DNA of 64,000 bases from Gonatopus flavifemur. Taxonomy: Eukaryota; Arthropoda; Insecta; Hymenoptera; Dryinidae. Location of the stretch: contig JAFFJZ010000001.1 of the NCBI GenBank assembly GCA_018340375.1, forward strand, positions 48,476,001 through 48,540,000, read 5' to 3'. Below, one piece after another: positions 23,451 to 36,968 of this stretch. Both the position numbers and the translations under genes were made by a program. Within the stretch, counting starts at the first letter, position 1. Each line of letters opens with the position of its first letter. The notes under the pieces are model-generated. The model worked only from the letters and a program-made list of their open reading frames with translations, was not told where the DNA came from and did not search any database.

Positions 23451-25031
23451 TTCGCTGAAGATAATATCGTCTTTGATTATCTTGGTCAATCATTTCCTGT
23501 GTAATAGATCGTTCGATTCTGATAGGTTCTTCATGTTCCTTTGATATATACTAACAATATATTCAATTCAAATACTTCAACTTATAATGAAATGTATTCG
23601 AGAATAGGGATGAAATCTTAAGAAAATTCTCAATATTTTTTTCCAGCAAATTTGATTCGAAAGAAGCATCATTTTTTGGATAATGATAATCTCATAGGGA
23701 GTTCAAACTCTGTATATTTTTTTCTGTATTTCCTTTCTTTATATTGAAATCGCAAAATTCAGTTCATCTTCATCCCCGTGTTTTCCGTTCAAATGAGGAA
23801 AAATTCGAGTTACAGAAAATATTGTTGAAATTAAATGCTTTGATTTCAGTACCACCTCAGTAAATAAAATTTATGACCCGATTTTCATGCGTTTAAGTGA
23901 AATTATAAGGAACTTTTGATTTAATACGTAATACGGGAACTTTGATATTTCAACGAAATTCATTTGGAATGAAAATAAAAATCAGTCTTCGACTATTTTT
24001 ATATATAATCATCAATCACAGTGAAAAATTCGTCGCATTTATCGAGGTGGAATGATACAGACTTGGCGCATCAATGATATTTTGGATTATTTCAATTTTG
24101 ATATTTGTCACAAAACAATGCAAAATACATGGATCTGATCGGATATGTATTGAAATTTCGATAAACATCGAGATCACTGTTGATGTGTGTTGATATCTCT
24201 TGGCATTGTAACGCATAAGTGATTGTAAATTCTGTTTTGTATTATCTAGCATCAACGACTTGGGATTGATCCAATCAAATGCGAGAAGAGAGAATTCAAC
24301 TCGAACAATAGAAAAGATATGTAACATAGGATTTATCACTTAACAAGCGAGACATCTATTGAACGTTTTCTGTTAATAGGGTTGGAGGTTGGCCAAAGAT
24401 AGTAAGAAATCAATAATTTTCATAAATAAGTTTCCACATTATAGATTACTTATATCATCTAATTTTTATTATGGCGAGTAAGAAATTCAATGTTGTCAAC
24501 ACTTTCTTATGTGTAAATATTCTATTGCAGAAGACAAAGAACGATGCTGATATACATCCTTCATTTGCTTTCTAGCAGAGAAATGAACAGGAAGACTTAC
24601 GAAAGTGAGAACAACAGGAGAATGATTGGAAAAGTGAGTAAGGTATTTTGGGAGAATCAATTTTTGGAAGTCCCAAAAGACTGGAATAAAATACTGAAAG
24701 CTAGTGAGGAAGAAGAAGCAGAGGTTGGTTATATGAAGAAGAATTTTTAAAAGGGCGTTCTGTCGGTTCAAGTATCGTCTGTATGCAGCCAGGCCAGGTC
24801 ATGAGAAATTCAATACAGGTCCATCTTTGAGAAGGAGGGTTTTATTCTTCGGTAGTATCCCAACAATTTTCGACCACAAGACAAGAGGGGCTACTGTGTC
24901 CTTCCTTCGTTAATTTCTATCTCTTTGCTCTTTGTATATTTTTGAATCCTTGGGTTCGTTTTATTTTCTTTCGAACTTTATTTCGCATATACTGAGAGAA
25001 ATTTGTATTATATATATAATGAAATATATTA
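23451..25031. other. Gene-free stretch
   Basis: AT-rich. Frames at 24016-24339 (minus) and 24496-24771 (both strands) are low complexity or overlap each other, with no domain. Confidence 0.35.
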
Positions 25032-26317
25032 CACGGAGAAAAATTATAATGTAAATTTAACATCAGTGCATAGATAAAACTTTAAATGTAATTTCTACAA
25101 TAATTTTGATGAAACTCACATGGTACATACATGATCATTATTGCTTTGGAAGATTGTAAAAATTACGCCAATCCAAAAATATATTTATTATGATATTATT
25201 GACCCCGAACAATGTAAATTTTCCATTCCACTCGACTGAATCTACTTTTCACGAACACTCAACCACATTTCCACTTATCCAATTCTACAGCAATCTAATG
25301 TACATTCAACAAGTACAGTTGCTAATGTTACCTACGCTTTTTTGAATGATAATCTGATTTATTTCCCAGGAATTTTATTTTCATTCTCAAATATACAATT
25401 ACCGCAATCTGATGTGTATTCAACAATTGCTTCTGCAAAAACTACTCACCTGTGTTGGTAATACTACTGAGAAGCGTTGTAACACTCCTTCCAGTTCAAA
25501 ATTATTAAAATTGCGTCACAAAGATGGCGCCAACAGTTTCAACAGTTTTCCGCGAGTATCAGTTTGTTCCTACATTTGATATATATTAAAAACTTGAATC
25601 TCCACTCATAGCGTACGGTTAGTGATCATGATAGAATAAAGCGACATAACACTTCATTGTATCTTATTGTAATATGTAAGATGTAAGATGTGAGATGTAT
25701 GTTAAGGTAATAAATTCAAGCTGAGTGATTAAAGTTCATTTCACTGCTCAAAAATGCATTTGTATATATTGTCTAATTGCATATCCAACAAAAAAACACA
25801 ACAGCAAGAATTAATTGGGAAGATACAATTTTCTTCATTTCAACTGTCAGTGAAAATTCATAAAAATGCGGCGCAAATGATGTAAAATTTGAATCACTTA
25901 AATTTTATCCCCATCTTCGTGGCTTTTGGAAAATTAACAGAAATTGTTGTAGTTATTATCGTAGTTCTCGCGTATGAATAAAATATATAAATGAGCGATT
26001 GAAATTTTATTAAAAAATCCTAACATGTATTTTACATCAGACTGATGTACAAATTTCATAAATTTGAAGTAAATATCGCTTGTCATACTGTTTATAGTTC
26101 ATTCATCACGACAATAGAATTCACATTCGATATATGTGATAGTTATGAAGTGCGTATGTTAAAATTACATCAGATTGCGGTAGAATTGCGACGTTTTCAA
26201 TTTACAGCAAAAAAGATGTAGAATTTCCACCGCAGAAATGCTATCCCTATATTTACATGTGGATTTTGTCAAATTTGTCGCAATTGCTATATCTGCTATC
26301 CCAAATTTTTCTCCGTG
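25032..26317. mobile_element. 1.3-kb element with CACGGAGAAAAATTAT tips
   Basis: Tips CACGGAGAAAAATTATAA and CCAAATTTTTCTCCGTG, TA at the left flank. GCAATCTGATGTGTATTCAAC recurs in both orientations (near 25290, 25405, 26170). No transposase frame despite the 1.3-kb length. Confidence 0.65.
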
Positions 26318-26384
26318 AAATATAACCACCTGAACTTATTGTGCGGCCAATAATAAACGTCATTATATTATTCAGGATGTTTCA

Positions 26385-27145
26385 GGATTCATCATTCGCA
26401 TTTCTGTGGCATATTCTGCAGCCAATAATGCAATGATTTCACGTATGGAATAGCATATTACACACCGAGGGCAGTGAAATAAGAAATGGTCTAGAACACA
26501 TGTAATTGTTGGCCGAGGCGAAGCCGAGCCTGACAAACATGTGATCTTAGCCTTTCTTTTTTACTGCCCGAGATGTGTATACTATTTTTCTCCCCGACGG
26601 AGCCGGAAAGTGGCAACTTCGTTTTGGCCAGCGGACAGAAAGTTGCCATTTTCCGCCCGGAGGGAAGAAAAAAATTTTTTTGTGGCTTAGTTTTTGAGAT
26701 ATGAGCATATGAAATTTTTTTTTTCAAATTCAAATCACTCAAAAGCATCATACGCTACATACTTGAACTTGATGCTAAACGCCAAGTTGGAAAACGGCGG
26801 ATCTCTGGAAAAAATTGAACTATCCTATCATTGTTTGTTTCGGAGCTATAATAATTTACAATTATTGAATGTTGATTAGTTAGAAGCTGATAAATTTCAA
26901 ATCGCCATAACTCGGAATTGAAAAATGATAGGATACTTCAATTTATTTTCAGAAATCCACCGTTTTCCAACTCAGCGAAGGGTGTCGAGTTCAAGTGTGT
27001 AGCACACGATGCTTTTCAGTGATTGGGATTTGAAAGAAAAGAAAAAATGCTCATATCTCAAAAACGACGCCTCGAGAAAATTCTTTCCATATGGCAAATC
27101 ATTGCATTTTGGCTGCAGAATATGCCATAAAAATGCGAATGCCTA
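26385..27145. mobile_element. Compound palindrome with GC-rich insertion
   Basis: Outer arms TTCTGTGGCATATTCTGCAG and CTGCAGAATATGCCATAAAA; inner arms TTTTTGAGATATGAGCAT and complement, then AAACGGCGGATCTCTGG/complement. A GC-rich block at about 26453-26668 (GGCCGAGGCGAAGCCGAGCC, CGGAAAGTGGCAACTT) is present in the left arm only. Confidence 0.65.
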
Positions 27146-27266
27146 TTCTTATTATACATTTTTTTCTATGTATACATAGTCGTATTCAATCACTTCCATG
27201 AATTCAGGTTCATATACATTCTACGTTACATTTAATGTACAAAAATATGAAACAACTATAGATAAT

Positions 27267-27359
27267 CCCTGATAGAAATCATATGAGGCAGTTCACTGGA
27301 CCATATCAGGGCCAGGAGCGGAGGAAGCGAAGGCGGGGTTAGGATGATTTCTACTAGGG
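27267..27359. mobile_element. 93-bp MITE, CCCTGATAGAAATCAT tips
   Basis: Right tip ATGATTTCTACTAGGG; minimal member of the CCCTGGTAGAAAT group. Confidence 0.6.
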
Positions 27360-27442
27360 ATGCTATTGTTTCCATTAAATTGAATGTAAAATGTGTATGA
27401 AACTGAATTCATGTACGTATTTTAGGTAATTCACGCTAAGAT

Positions 27443-27970
27443 CCCACCAAACATAGTTTGTCACCGTATCATCGGTGTAATGTAATTTCAAAATCACATG
27501 CAATGTAACCTGCTTGTTGCATGCAATGGACAGGTAACTTGTAATTTCACACTCAAGAAAAGTAGCCGCAACGTCACTATAACATAATATTTTTTGTGTT
27601 GGTTACAAGGCGGTTACATGCAATTGTTATGATCTTTTTATTTTGGAAAATATGCATCGTAGACACTTTTCGACCTTATATTCGAGGTCATCCGCATATA
27701 TATCCATATATATATATATATATGTGCGTGTTCAACCTCAAAACTGGCGTGAAAAAAATATATCGGGTTTAATAGTATAACTTATAACAGATCGATGAAA
27801 CCACGATGTTTCTAAAATGAAACATGTCGTATTGTGGTTACATTGTAGCAACTTTTGATGAGTGTGAAATCACAAGTTACCAGCCCATTGCATGTAACGA
27901 ACAGGTGATATTGCGTGTGATCTTGAGTTACATTGTAGTTATGATACGGTAACGAATCGTGTTTGGTGGG
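27443..27970. mobile_element. 528-bp element with CCCACCAAACA tips
   Basis: Tips CCCACCAAACATAGTTTGTC and complement GATTCGTGTTTGGTGGG; arms of roughly 200 bp (CACCGTATCATCGGTGTAAT, TTGCATGCAATGGACAGG). AT flanks on both sides. The centre holds a TA microsatellite at about 27706-27723. Confidence 0.8.
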
Positions 27971-28089
27971 ATGTGATTAACAGTGTTGGGACAAAGCTGG
28001 TAACGGACTTGATGATGCAATCGTTGGTATCGACACTTTGAAAAATTTCTTGAAATTCCATTCATTTCTCAAGTACAGTTTTGAATGAA

Positions 28090-28760
28090 ATTTCCAATTT
28101 TTGGTGATTGGATTAGGAATTCAATTACATGTAATCGAATTTTCAATTTTTGCTATATTACAGGGCATAATATAAGGGTCAGTTCTTACCAAAGAGTTAG
28201 TTCTGAAAGAAAACGATCAGTTTTAAAACGTACAAACGGTGAGTTCTTAAAAAATTACCCAATTTTCAGTCAAATGTTTTCCTTTTTATTTTTATTTTTT
28301 CAAATCGAGTATCCAATACTGCCCTGTTACAAAATAAGCCTTTCACCTCATATCGAGGGATATCATTAATTCAGCAGTGAAATTCATTCTCAAAAAATAA
28401 ATCTTGATGCCAAAAATAAAATCAAGAAAGCATCGAATAACTCAAGAAATACTTGTCACACAAATTTCTCACTTCATATTGGAAGTGAAGGGAATTGTGA
28501 AGGGTTTTCTCTCGAAATAGAAAGACTATTTCTTTTTTTTTCAGCTGATGTTCCCACAGCATAGTTTATGAAGAAGGAATCTTGATTAAATAAAACGTGA
28601 TGAGATAGATATATCATTTATTGAATGCATAAATAGATATTCAGTTTATTAATTATCGTATACCGTTTTATTATTTCATAAAGACAGTCCCTTTTTCTTT
28701 TTTTTTAGAAATTGAACGTCCACCATTTCTGTTAGTTCTTAAATTTTCTCACATTATGCT
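28090..28760 (+). repeat. Dispersed duplicated segment, copy A
   Basis: Shares ordered blocks with 44276-44620: AGGGCATAATATAAGGGTCA against AGGGCATATCATAAGGGTTA, AAATACTTGTCACACA, and GTTAGTTCTT. About 80% alike by eye with indels. Function unknown; could be an old transposon or a segmental duplication. Confidence 0.5.
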
Positions 28761-29509
28761 CTGCTATATTTTATTACCCATAAGAAGAATAAATTGGTAA
28801 CTGAATTTTCATTCATATATGATTGATATTTCAAGAACATTTTCAATCACGTGAGTGTTGAACATCGCTTCCATTACATGTGATTGAAGCTCCATGCAGG
28901 ACTTTTTAACAGTGGAGCTAGAGTGAATTAACATTATAATTCTGTCTTCGAATCCACCGTTACAGCGCGACAAACAATATCGGGCCGACGGTTTGTGCAT
29001 GAAATCAAACTTGAAATACTTGAAATCATTGAGTTTGAATATTCGCGAAGACTCTTTGAATATATTCATCAGGAAAATCAAGGTATCAAAGCCAACAACT
29101 GACTTCATAAGAGCTTTTGATTACCACCCTTCTTTTCATACTTTCGAGGAGTGAGGTGAATTACTTACGCAACCTCGCTGCTAGAGATTCATGAATGTCT
29201 GTAGCATGTTACTACTTACCTTCTGAGACGTGATCCGAGTAGTAGATGAATGATTATTACTCAGTATAATTGCACGAGAAACCTTATTCGATGATTAGAT
29301 TTGCACTCAGGGAAGGTAATGACATTGGAAATTTGAAACAAATGAAGCGAATTTGGATATTAACATGGAGAAGAGAATTCTATTATCTAACATAACGAAC
29401 CATTCATTTGAATTGTGATAACAAGATTGTGTACGCAGAATTATTCATTTTAATATTCCTATAAGAATATTTTCTTTCGAACTTCGCTTATGGTATTCAA
29501 AATTCGTGA

Positions 29510-29849
29510 ATGATAATTAGTGGAAAGAATATACATTCAGTTTTAATGTACATCTTAAAATTGCTTTTTGAAAACTATCCTGAGATGATGTTGTTGAAGA
29601 CATTGCGTGTTTTGGATACTGTCCGAATGGTTAGTGACATGAAAAAGAATGAACTGTTAATCCAGATAGCACAGAGTTCGTCGATGAATTCTTGAAGAAT
29701 GCTCAGAGCAAATTTGTTGAAAACCAATCAGCCCGATTCCAGTGGAGAAGAATTTGCAAAAAGTGTGAAGTTTGGCGAATTCATCACATTTTTCCATAGA
29801 CTCACAGAAAAAGCCCACAAATCTACCACATCTGTTGCTATATAATTAC
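29510..29849 (+). pseudogene. Unrecognised open frames, possible decayed gene
   Basis: A 61-codon frame (PEMMLLKTLRVLDTVRMV, then KKNELLIQIAQ) is followed after one frame change by a frame ending FGEFITFFHRLTEKAHK, stop at about 29847. Composition looks protein-like and both are plus strand, but no family is recognised and a frameshift is needed. Confidence 0.2.
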
Positions 29850-29934
29850 TAAAATTCCGGTATTTTTTTCGAGTTTCTCTTCGGTATATTTGTCATCTGA
29901 ATTGACCCTGTGAGAAAAACCCAGCATGATTCAA

Positions 29935-30115
29935 TAAGGAACCAACTTGGTCCCAGCTGGACCAATTTGGTTCCAGTTGGACCAACTTGCTACCAGCTGG
30001 TGCCAGTTACAACCCACGATGGTTGACCCAACAACCAATTTGGGACCAACTTGGTTGCAACTGGTGCTAGTTAGAGCCCATGTCGACTGACTTAACAACC
30101 AATGTAGAATCAACT
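29935..30115. repeat. CCAACTTGG/CCAGCTGG degenerate tandem repeat
   Basis: About ten diverged units such as GGTCCCAGCTGGACCAA and GGTTCCAGTTGGACCAA. Each unit is itself palindromic. The 60-codon minus frame here is a by-product. Confidence 0.65.
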
Positions 30116-30275
30116 TAAACTTGACTTATTTCAAGTGCACTAATATCATAACATGATGAGCGTTTTTTTTATACCAGGATTGATTGAAGAACGGTATCAA
30201 AAGAATATCAACAAATATGAGTGTATTGTGAAAGCAAACAGCCTTACGAATTGATGACCAAATCGTGAAATTTGC

Positions 30276-30465
30276 TATCACAGGAAAAATCTTGCTCTTC
30301 CAACAAGCGCTTGCCATACAGTGATCTGGAATTGTAGATATATTAGCAAATATCTTGCTAGAATAGCAATATTTTTGCTGTAACAGCAACCGTTTTGCTA
30401 ATTTAGCAAAGCAGATTTTTCGGAATCGCTGTTTCAGCAAGAATTTTTCTCTGCGTGTGATTGTA
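30276..30465. mobile_element. GCTG-rich MITE fragment
   Basis: TTTGCTGTAACAGCAA and TTTGCTAATTTAGCAAA words; right tip AATTTTTCTCTGCGTG resembles the TTTTTCTCTCCGTG tip of 53116-53485. Left end lost. Confidence 0.5.
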
Positions 30466-31147
30466 CGATGATAGTTTCCGTGGACAAATTCACTAACCCT
30501 GTAGATAATACCCGAATCATCCATTCAAAAGCCTCGCTTGACATCTGAAGATATTCAAAATTTGTCTGAAAAATATGCACCTCGATCGGGATACGATTTG
30601 TTAACTACCGCCCATGATATACGAATTTTTCAACAAGATTTTTCTTTTCATGATTTTCATCCTCCTCATGAGGGGAATTTTCAAATGAATTCAGATCACC
30701 TCAGGTTTGATTGAACCTATTGCTACACTTTCGAGCATCATCATCATCATTATCATCATAAAATCAAATACCATGCTATGATACTTCAGGTCCACCCATT
30801 TTATAACTGTTCAACATCAACGATGTAATAAATTCAATTAAGATAATTGTGTGATATTCTTTTATGATGAGGATTCTCTTTGATAAGCATTGAATATTTC
30901 GTTCCAACAGTCATAATTGGGAGCAAGGTAAAACTATATAATGTCAAAGAATAAAAACGATTTTTAATTGACAGCCATGCATCAATAGATCGTGATTTTT
31001 GATCTACGAGTGTGAATTGAATGCGATATTTCTCTCTCGTTTTTTTTTTATAGGGACATTGACATGTTTTTATAATTAAATCAAATTTTGTTCATTTCAG
31101 GGTTCGTCGATCACATTATGAGAAATGAGACGGGCGATTTGAAAAGA

Positions 31148-31988
31148 CCCATGCAGGTATTGCCAAGACTGAAAACACCCAAACTTGTCCTAAGGTTGGC
31201 ATATGTGTCAGAAACAAACCTCCGTGAGGAACAATTAGTCCAATATTGTTCCATGATTGTCCCGCTGTTCGCAATGGCTAGTCAGTCATGGTACATTTGT
31301 TAATATTTTTGAAATGGTCACTACACTTGGTACAAGCTTGGCACAAGTGTAAAAATCGAGCATTCGTTGAGAACAATTGTGTCAATATTGCCCACATGAC
31401 TGGCACAATGTTTATAAATATTGACTGGATATTCATCACGCGTGAAGAAAGCGCCACATCCCGTGTGTGCGTCACTATTGGGGCAAGCTTGGGCGAAGGC
31501 AGTTTTTCGGGTGACTCGGGGGATTCCAATGTTGGATTCCGTACGGGATCAGATCATGATAAGATTTATGTTATGGTATTTAAGTAAGATCTTATTAGTT
31601 TAGTTTGAGCATAATTCAACAATAGAATCAAAATTGATTGAAATATCAAAGGAAGCAAATTTTCCAATGATCATACCAGCTTGTCCCAGTCTTGTCACAT
31701 TTTTTCTATCGGTTCAATTATCATTCATGTACGGTATTCTGAGGGAGGAAGTCATGAACTGAAATATGAATCAATTACTTTTTTCATCCATATCTGCGAT
31801 CGAAGAAGCATTGGTTGATGCTTGGTAAATGAATTGTACCGGGCTTGGCAAAACCACGGGCCCCAGCTTGTCCTGATCTTATCATTCCCAAGCCTGGACC
31901 AAGTTTGGTAAATTGCTCAAGACAAGTCTCGGCAAATCTTGTGCCAGGCTTGGTCCATCATTGGGCCATTGGTCCATACACACATGGG
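31148..31988 (+). mobile_element. CCCATGCAGG element, long copy
   Basis: Starts CCCATGCAGGTATTGCCAAG, ends CCCATACACACATGGG. A second copy at 39286-39869 matches along its length but lacks about 250 bp (31440-31690 here). Interior rich in TTGGCACAAG/CTTGGTCCA words. Frames here are shared with copy 2 and are not called. Confidence 0.85.
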
Positions 31989-34540
31989 GAATCGATTTTT
32001 TTTAATACAATTTTGATCATTATTGAAAATCGAGAATTTTCCTTTCCAATTCGAAAGACTGTCCTGCCGTTTGGATACTGGATCCTTCTGAGAAAAGAAG
32101 GGAAGTGCACCAACTCACGCTCTTTGCTGTCATTTTTTTTAGGAAGAGTGTCGTGAATCATTCTCTTCCTTAGTGTGGTTGAAATTCAATATTTGCATGT
32201 AGTTTTCATAAAAAAAATATTATCATTGAACCAAAAATAACCCTTATGAGATTTATAAATTCTGCACATTCAATGCAGGTGCAATGTACATAAATTTGAT
32301 GTTCAATGTGAAATTTACATACATTGCAAATACATAGGATACACAAAATTTGAGAATATTATAAGGGAATAAATCTGTACCCGGGGCAACAGGAAAACCA
32401 CGTATCGCATTTTTGCAGGGAAATACAAACAGGGAAAAGAACTTTTTGTAAGTGTATAGTGAATAGTTTATATCGGATATCAATTTTATAATGCTGGAAT
32501 ATATTAACATACTTCAGTTTTGGTTTGAAGCGTTTATGTGCTTCAATTGAACAGAACTTTATGGATTGAATTTGAAATTATTGAAAAACTTATGTTGAAT
32601 GATGAGTGACATTTTCCGTGGATTATGCAACTATCGCTAAGTTGTGGCTCCAACATTCTTGGAACTTGAGCTCAAGCGAGGAGATTCGAGGCTTTGACGG
32701 GGATCGGGCATGCTTGCTAAAACAAAAAACACTTATGGTAGATCGTGGGATCAAAGTATGAGAAAAATTGAAAAGATGATCGAATCTTAACATTTTTCCA
32801 ATCAATCATTAGATCTCGTGGAGTACAGTTGGAAGAATTTCACTAAAACAGTGTCGTCTGATTATACGACTCAGTTTATTACAGAAGAAAAATAAAATAC
32901 TGTTGGATGTTTGTTCACCTCTGCTATGTGAAATAATGTGTTTCAAATTACATCATGACCCCAAGAGAACATGACCGTTCACAGAACGTTCGTTGAACCT
33001 GGAATAAAGATATGAAAATTTGGTGTTGCTGAAGTTTGAATCGTTTATTCGAACGAATTGATAATCGAATGAAGAAATACTCAACTGTTGAAAACCTTGA
33101 ATCAGAATTACATCTTTCGAGTTGTATTCTCAGTTCCTAGGAATTAATCTCAGAAGATAGAAACAGACGATTCATCTGATTTTGTGACTTAAAATTTCCG
33201 TTTCATTTCTATAAACGACTCAAAATTCAAGAACATGAAAATTTGAAGGTTCATTGAACGTTCGTTGAATGTAAATTTATCCAAAATCGATCTATTTGAC
33301 TCGTGTTCTCTTGATAGGATGATTAAATTAAAATAAAAATTGAAATTCATGCAATTTTGCATAATCGTATAAAATTATCAAGAACGTATTATTTTGAGTA
33401 ATTAACAACGTGAATCCACAAAATCGATGAATATTTATACCGTGAATAATATAAGGGAACCCTTCATTTATATACTGGATACTGATTTTCCACATTTATC
33501 AGCTATATCCATCGCTAAATGAATGAATATATTTATAGGGTTTCAAAATTTTTCAATAATCAGAACAATACCTAATATTCATTACATTTTCGTCATTTTT
33601 GTCATTCAATTTCTTTCAGAGCGCAAAAAATATCAAACTTTTCTGCAGAAATATTTCCATACAAGTCCAGTTTGACTTCTGAAATGCTCCAAATTGTTGT
33701 AAGTCGTTTTTTAATTCAAGATCACTCTTTCCAGCTTGTGCGAATGCGAGCGCAGCGAAGTTCGTTTGTTTTATACGGAAATGTAGAGTATTTTTCTTAT
33801 AAAAAAAGAAAAAATAGGATCCAAAATCGCTTCGAACAACCAAAGGAGTGATGGAACAGATATCTTCTCTCGATTGATATATCCCACTTTGATTGATTCA
33901 TAAAGAAATATAGTTGCAGATAGATAGATAGAAGAAAAGAGGAAGAATTGATGATCCAAAAACGATTTTCATCCTGTAGTATAATATTTCTTGTGTGACT
34001 TCCACTCTGTACACGAAATATAAATAAAAACTAATCTTTAAGTGTCAGTTTTATTTAAACCTTTCATGCCCCTGGTATCACGCAACCAAATGTACACTGT
34101 TGCACGTGCAACTGACAGGAATAATAGATGACGACTCCTCGAGTTTACAGAAGCTGCACGTTATAAAAAATTTCTATGCATCCAACGCGATGTATATTTC
34201 TGTGAAATTTTTTTCACATCCTCGTTACACAAATGTTTCATTCACAAAAATTTGTAAAGCCAACACAGTGTTCTTCATGCATTCGGATATTTATCTCACA
34301 TGAGATTTATTCTTTCGTGTATAACGAAGTCATTACGTTTTCGTGCAGAGTCAACACTCAAGTACATTTAAATTCCTTCGAAAATGGATCAGTTTAATAT
34401 AATTTAATGCTTATGAAAGTTCCGTTTGTTCAGCATGTGTTTCGGTAAAAAGGAAAAGATGAATAAGGAATGAGTTTCTCAAAAATAGTGGAAATACTTC
34501 GATTGTTTAGCAAAGCTAAGTAGATAGTCTGGTTGATTGG
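31989..34540. other. Gene-free stretch with a third duplicated segment
   Basis: 33005-33280 resembles 44165-44790 (GTTGCTGAAGTTTGAATCGT; GATGATTCATC..TTTTGTG). GAACGTTCGTTGAA words at 32995 and 33258 match the family at 37606-37751. Otherwise AT-rich without a supported gene. Confidence 0.4.
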
Positions 34541-34860
34541 ATTTGCTCGTTAGTATATTGAGGATATACTTGCCCATGTAGAAATGATTATAGCGGTTGT
34601 CTAGCACATTTCAAGGCGCTTGCAGTGAAGTTAGTCACTAGAAAGAACCTGGGACATTAACTATAGGATGGATGGAATCATTTTTGCTAGGGTGCCTTTC
34701 AAGGTTATATACCAAACGTTCTCTTCAAAAGTACTAGACTTTCTATTATAAAATGTTATTATTCTACCATTAACTCACAGAAAGTGTGGTTTAATACTTT
34801 TGGCGAGAATGTTTGGTATATAATTTCAAAATGTCAATATATCCTCAATATACTAGCGAG
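34541..34860. mobile_element. Palindromic element split by a small MITE
   Basis: Arms TAGTATATTGAGGATATA and TATATCCTCAATATACTA, then TATATACCAAACGTTCTC and complement. The left arm is interrupted by 34573-34692. The right border may extend to TTTTTCTCCGTG near 34893. Confidence 0.6.
34573..34692. mobile_element. 120-bp MITE nested in a palindrome arm
   Basis: Tips CCCATGTAGAAATGATTATA and GGAATCATTTTTGCTAGGG, with TG on both sides. The opposite host arm (34805-34845) continues straight through the same point. Confidence 0.7.
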
Positions 34861-34892
34861 TCTAGTAATTCATAATAGACAATTTTTCTCCG

Positions 34893-35841
34893 TGTATGTA
34901 CCCTGTAAAAAATAATTTCCGGTACATTTGTATGAAATTTCCCATAAATCCAACTAAAAATTCCAAACTTTATAGGATTCTTGCTATCATTTGCCAGTAA
35001 ATTTCCAGTAAAATACTGAATACTCCTAACGCATGTATGTGTTAATTACTTTCGCACATTTATGTGAAGTTTCCCACACAAATTTTTCACAGGGTATGCC
35101 GCAAAGAAGACAGAGATGCCCCAATTATATGATTTGTACATATAATCCAATCTCTCAGGAATGTTGGAGTTAAATAGACTGCTGAAGGGGTTTAGACTCC
35201 AAGTGGCTGTTCAATCGTATTTTCGATTATAATATCTTCTCCCCAACGTTTTCCATAGGACGCGAGACCGTTAGAGAGCGTATATAACTACGATGTAAAA
35301 TAAAATTGATACCGCTGGGAGGCAATATTTAATTGCTCAACATATCTCGTACGTAGCCTACCATCAACCTGGCATAAGCCCAAAGTACCGTAGCGTCGTC
35401 AATTTACGAATTGATGTAATATTTTGTTATTCAAATCAGAATTTCCTGAAGGTGATTTATTATCATGAAGCGCAGTTGTAATGTAACATTCAATTGATCA
35501 GCGTAAACCAACGCTGCTTTGAACTGACATATCATCTATCGGTGTAATCTCAATTTCACCTTATTATTCAGGGTTGTGTGGTTTCACTTCAAGTCATAAC
35601 TCAACGTAACCCTCGGGCTACATATCTCTATTCAGCAACAACCAAATGTGATTCGAACGTACCGTTGATATGGTTTCATTGATATGCTGTTGAAATTTTG
35701 AATCGGTTATTATTGGAACGAAATGAGAAAATATACAGGAGTATAATTTGTGATCGTTCACGGCATCTGAGTGTCAACTTTTCAAAATGGAACACATGGT
35801 ATGGACATTTTTTGTATTCTTTGAAATTCTAATCGATGCTA
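34893..35841. other. Gene-free stretch
   Basis: AT-rich; CACAAATTTTTCACAGGG-like pieces near 35085 may be repeat debris. No coding frame of note. Confidence 0.35.
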
Positions 35842-36071
35842 CACGAAGAGATTGTGGATCAGACTGCTGATGTTCGTACATTGATCATCAATGTACAACA
35901 AAAAATAAATTTTCTAACTTCGATGTCAAGTGCCACTGCATCGATAACTGATGAGTGAACAGCGACCAGCGTTGTATTCACATTGGTGATTAATACGCCT
36001 ACACTGAAAGTCAAAGTCAGAAATATATTTTTTTCTTGCACATTGACGATCTATTTTACAATTTCTCCGTG
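35842..36071. mobile_element. 230-bp MITE, CACGAAGAGATTGT tips
   Basis: Right tip ACAATTTCTCCGTG; TA on both sides. Interior has GTACATTGATCATCAATGTAC, a near-perfect palindrome. Confidence 0.75.
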
Positions 36072-36530
36072 TAATGAGTATTTTTTTTCAACAATAAATG
36101 ATTAAAATTCGACTCGACGCCAAGCACATCGTTATTAGCCTGGTCAAATTGCTTCCATATCGATAACTCAGTAGAGAAAAGGGTCCGAAAATAGGTTACC
36201 ACCTTGATTTCATCTCTTACTGGCCAGTCTTCAAGCGAAAAATCCAAATAAAAATCACAGCAGGAACCTGCAACTATCACCAGAGGTCTGTGATTAAGCA
36301 ATATATTTTTTTTCAATGAATGAAGGAGTTATAGAATTCTTTCTGGAAAACGTAAAAACTGTGATCTTTGAGAGTGAGGTCCGAATATGGGCTACCAGTA
36401 AAATTTTTTTGAAACTATTGGTAGTTTGGCGTTTTTAGCGAAACTGTTATGATATTAATTCATCCTTCGGTTCATTTACGCTTTTATACTTCCCTAATAA
36501 GCTACATATCGTGTCAGATCCAACGAAACA

Positions 36531-36720
36531 CACTGAGAAAAAAGCAACATGGTCACAGAAACAATGCTCTCATGATAAAGGATTTATGGTTACAGTGACT
36601 TGAAATTTGGTTATGATAACTAGGAAAACAAAACAAACTCACATAAATTTGGTTTTGACAACTATATGACATGGTCAAAGTCAAAAACATGGTTATGGGA
36701 ACCAAATTTTTCGCTTAGTG
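36531..36720. repeat. 190-bp GGTTATG-rich MITE, CACTGAGAAAAAAGC tip
   Basis: Left CACTGAGAAAAAAGCAACAT, right ATTTTTCGCTTAGTG. Interior repeats ATGGTTAT/GTGACCATG words in both orientations. Confidence 0.55.
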
Positions 36721-36968
36721 CAGATGACTAGTAATAATATTGAAAACATCGCATACCTGAAAAAGTTTTGAGAGGCACCGAAAAATATAAATTCACTTGT
36801 TGAAGGAACACGTTGTACTGTTATCGCCAACTGCTGTGCACGTAACTTGTCGGTGATAAGGAAAATCGCCAAGTGGCAGTGCCATACAAGCCTTCAACTT
36901 CGATTGTTCATATTCGGACCATACCCTTTCCTCTACCGTTCAATTTCAAATTGCACTTGAAGAAACTA

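Noticed and set aside
29931..30113. 60-codon minus frame rich in Trp, Asn and Gly
   Set aside because: A product of the CCAACTTGG/CCAGCTGG tandem repeat.
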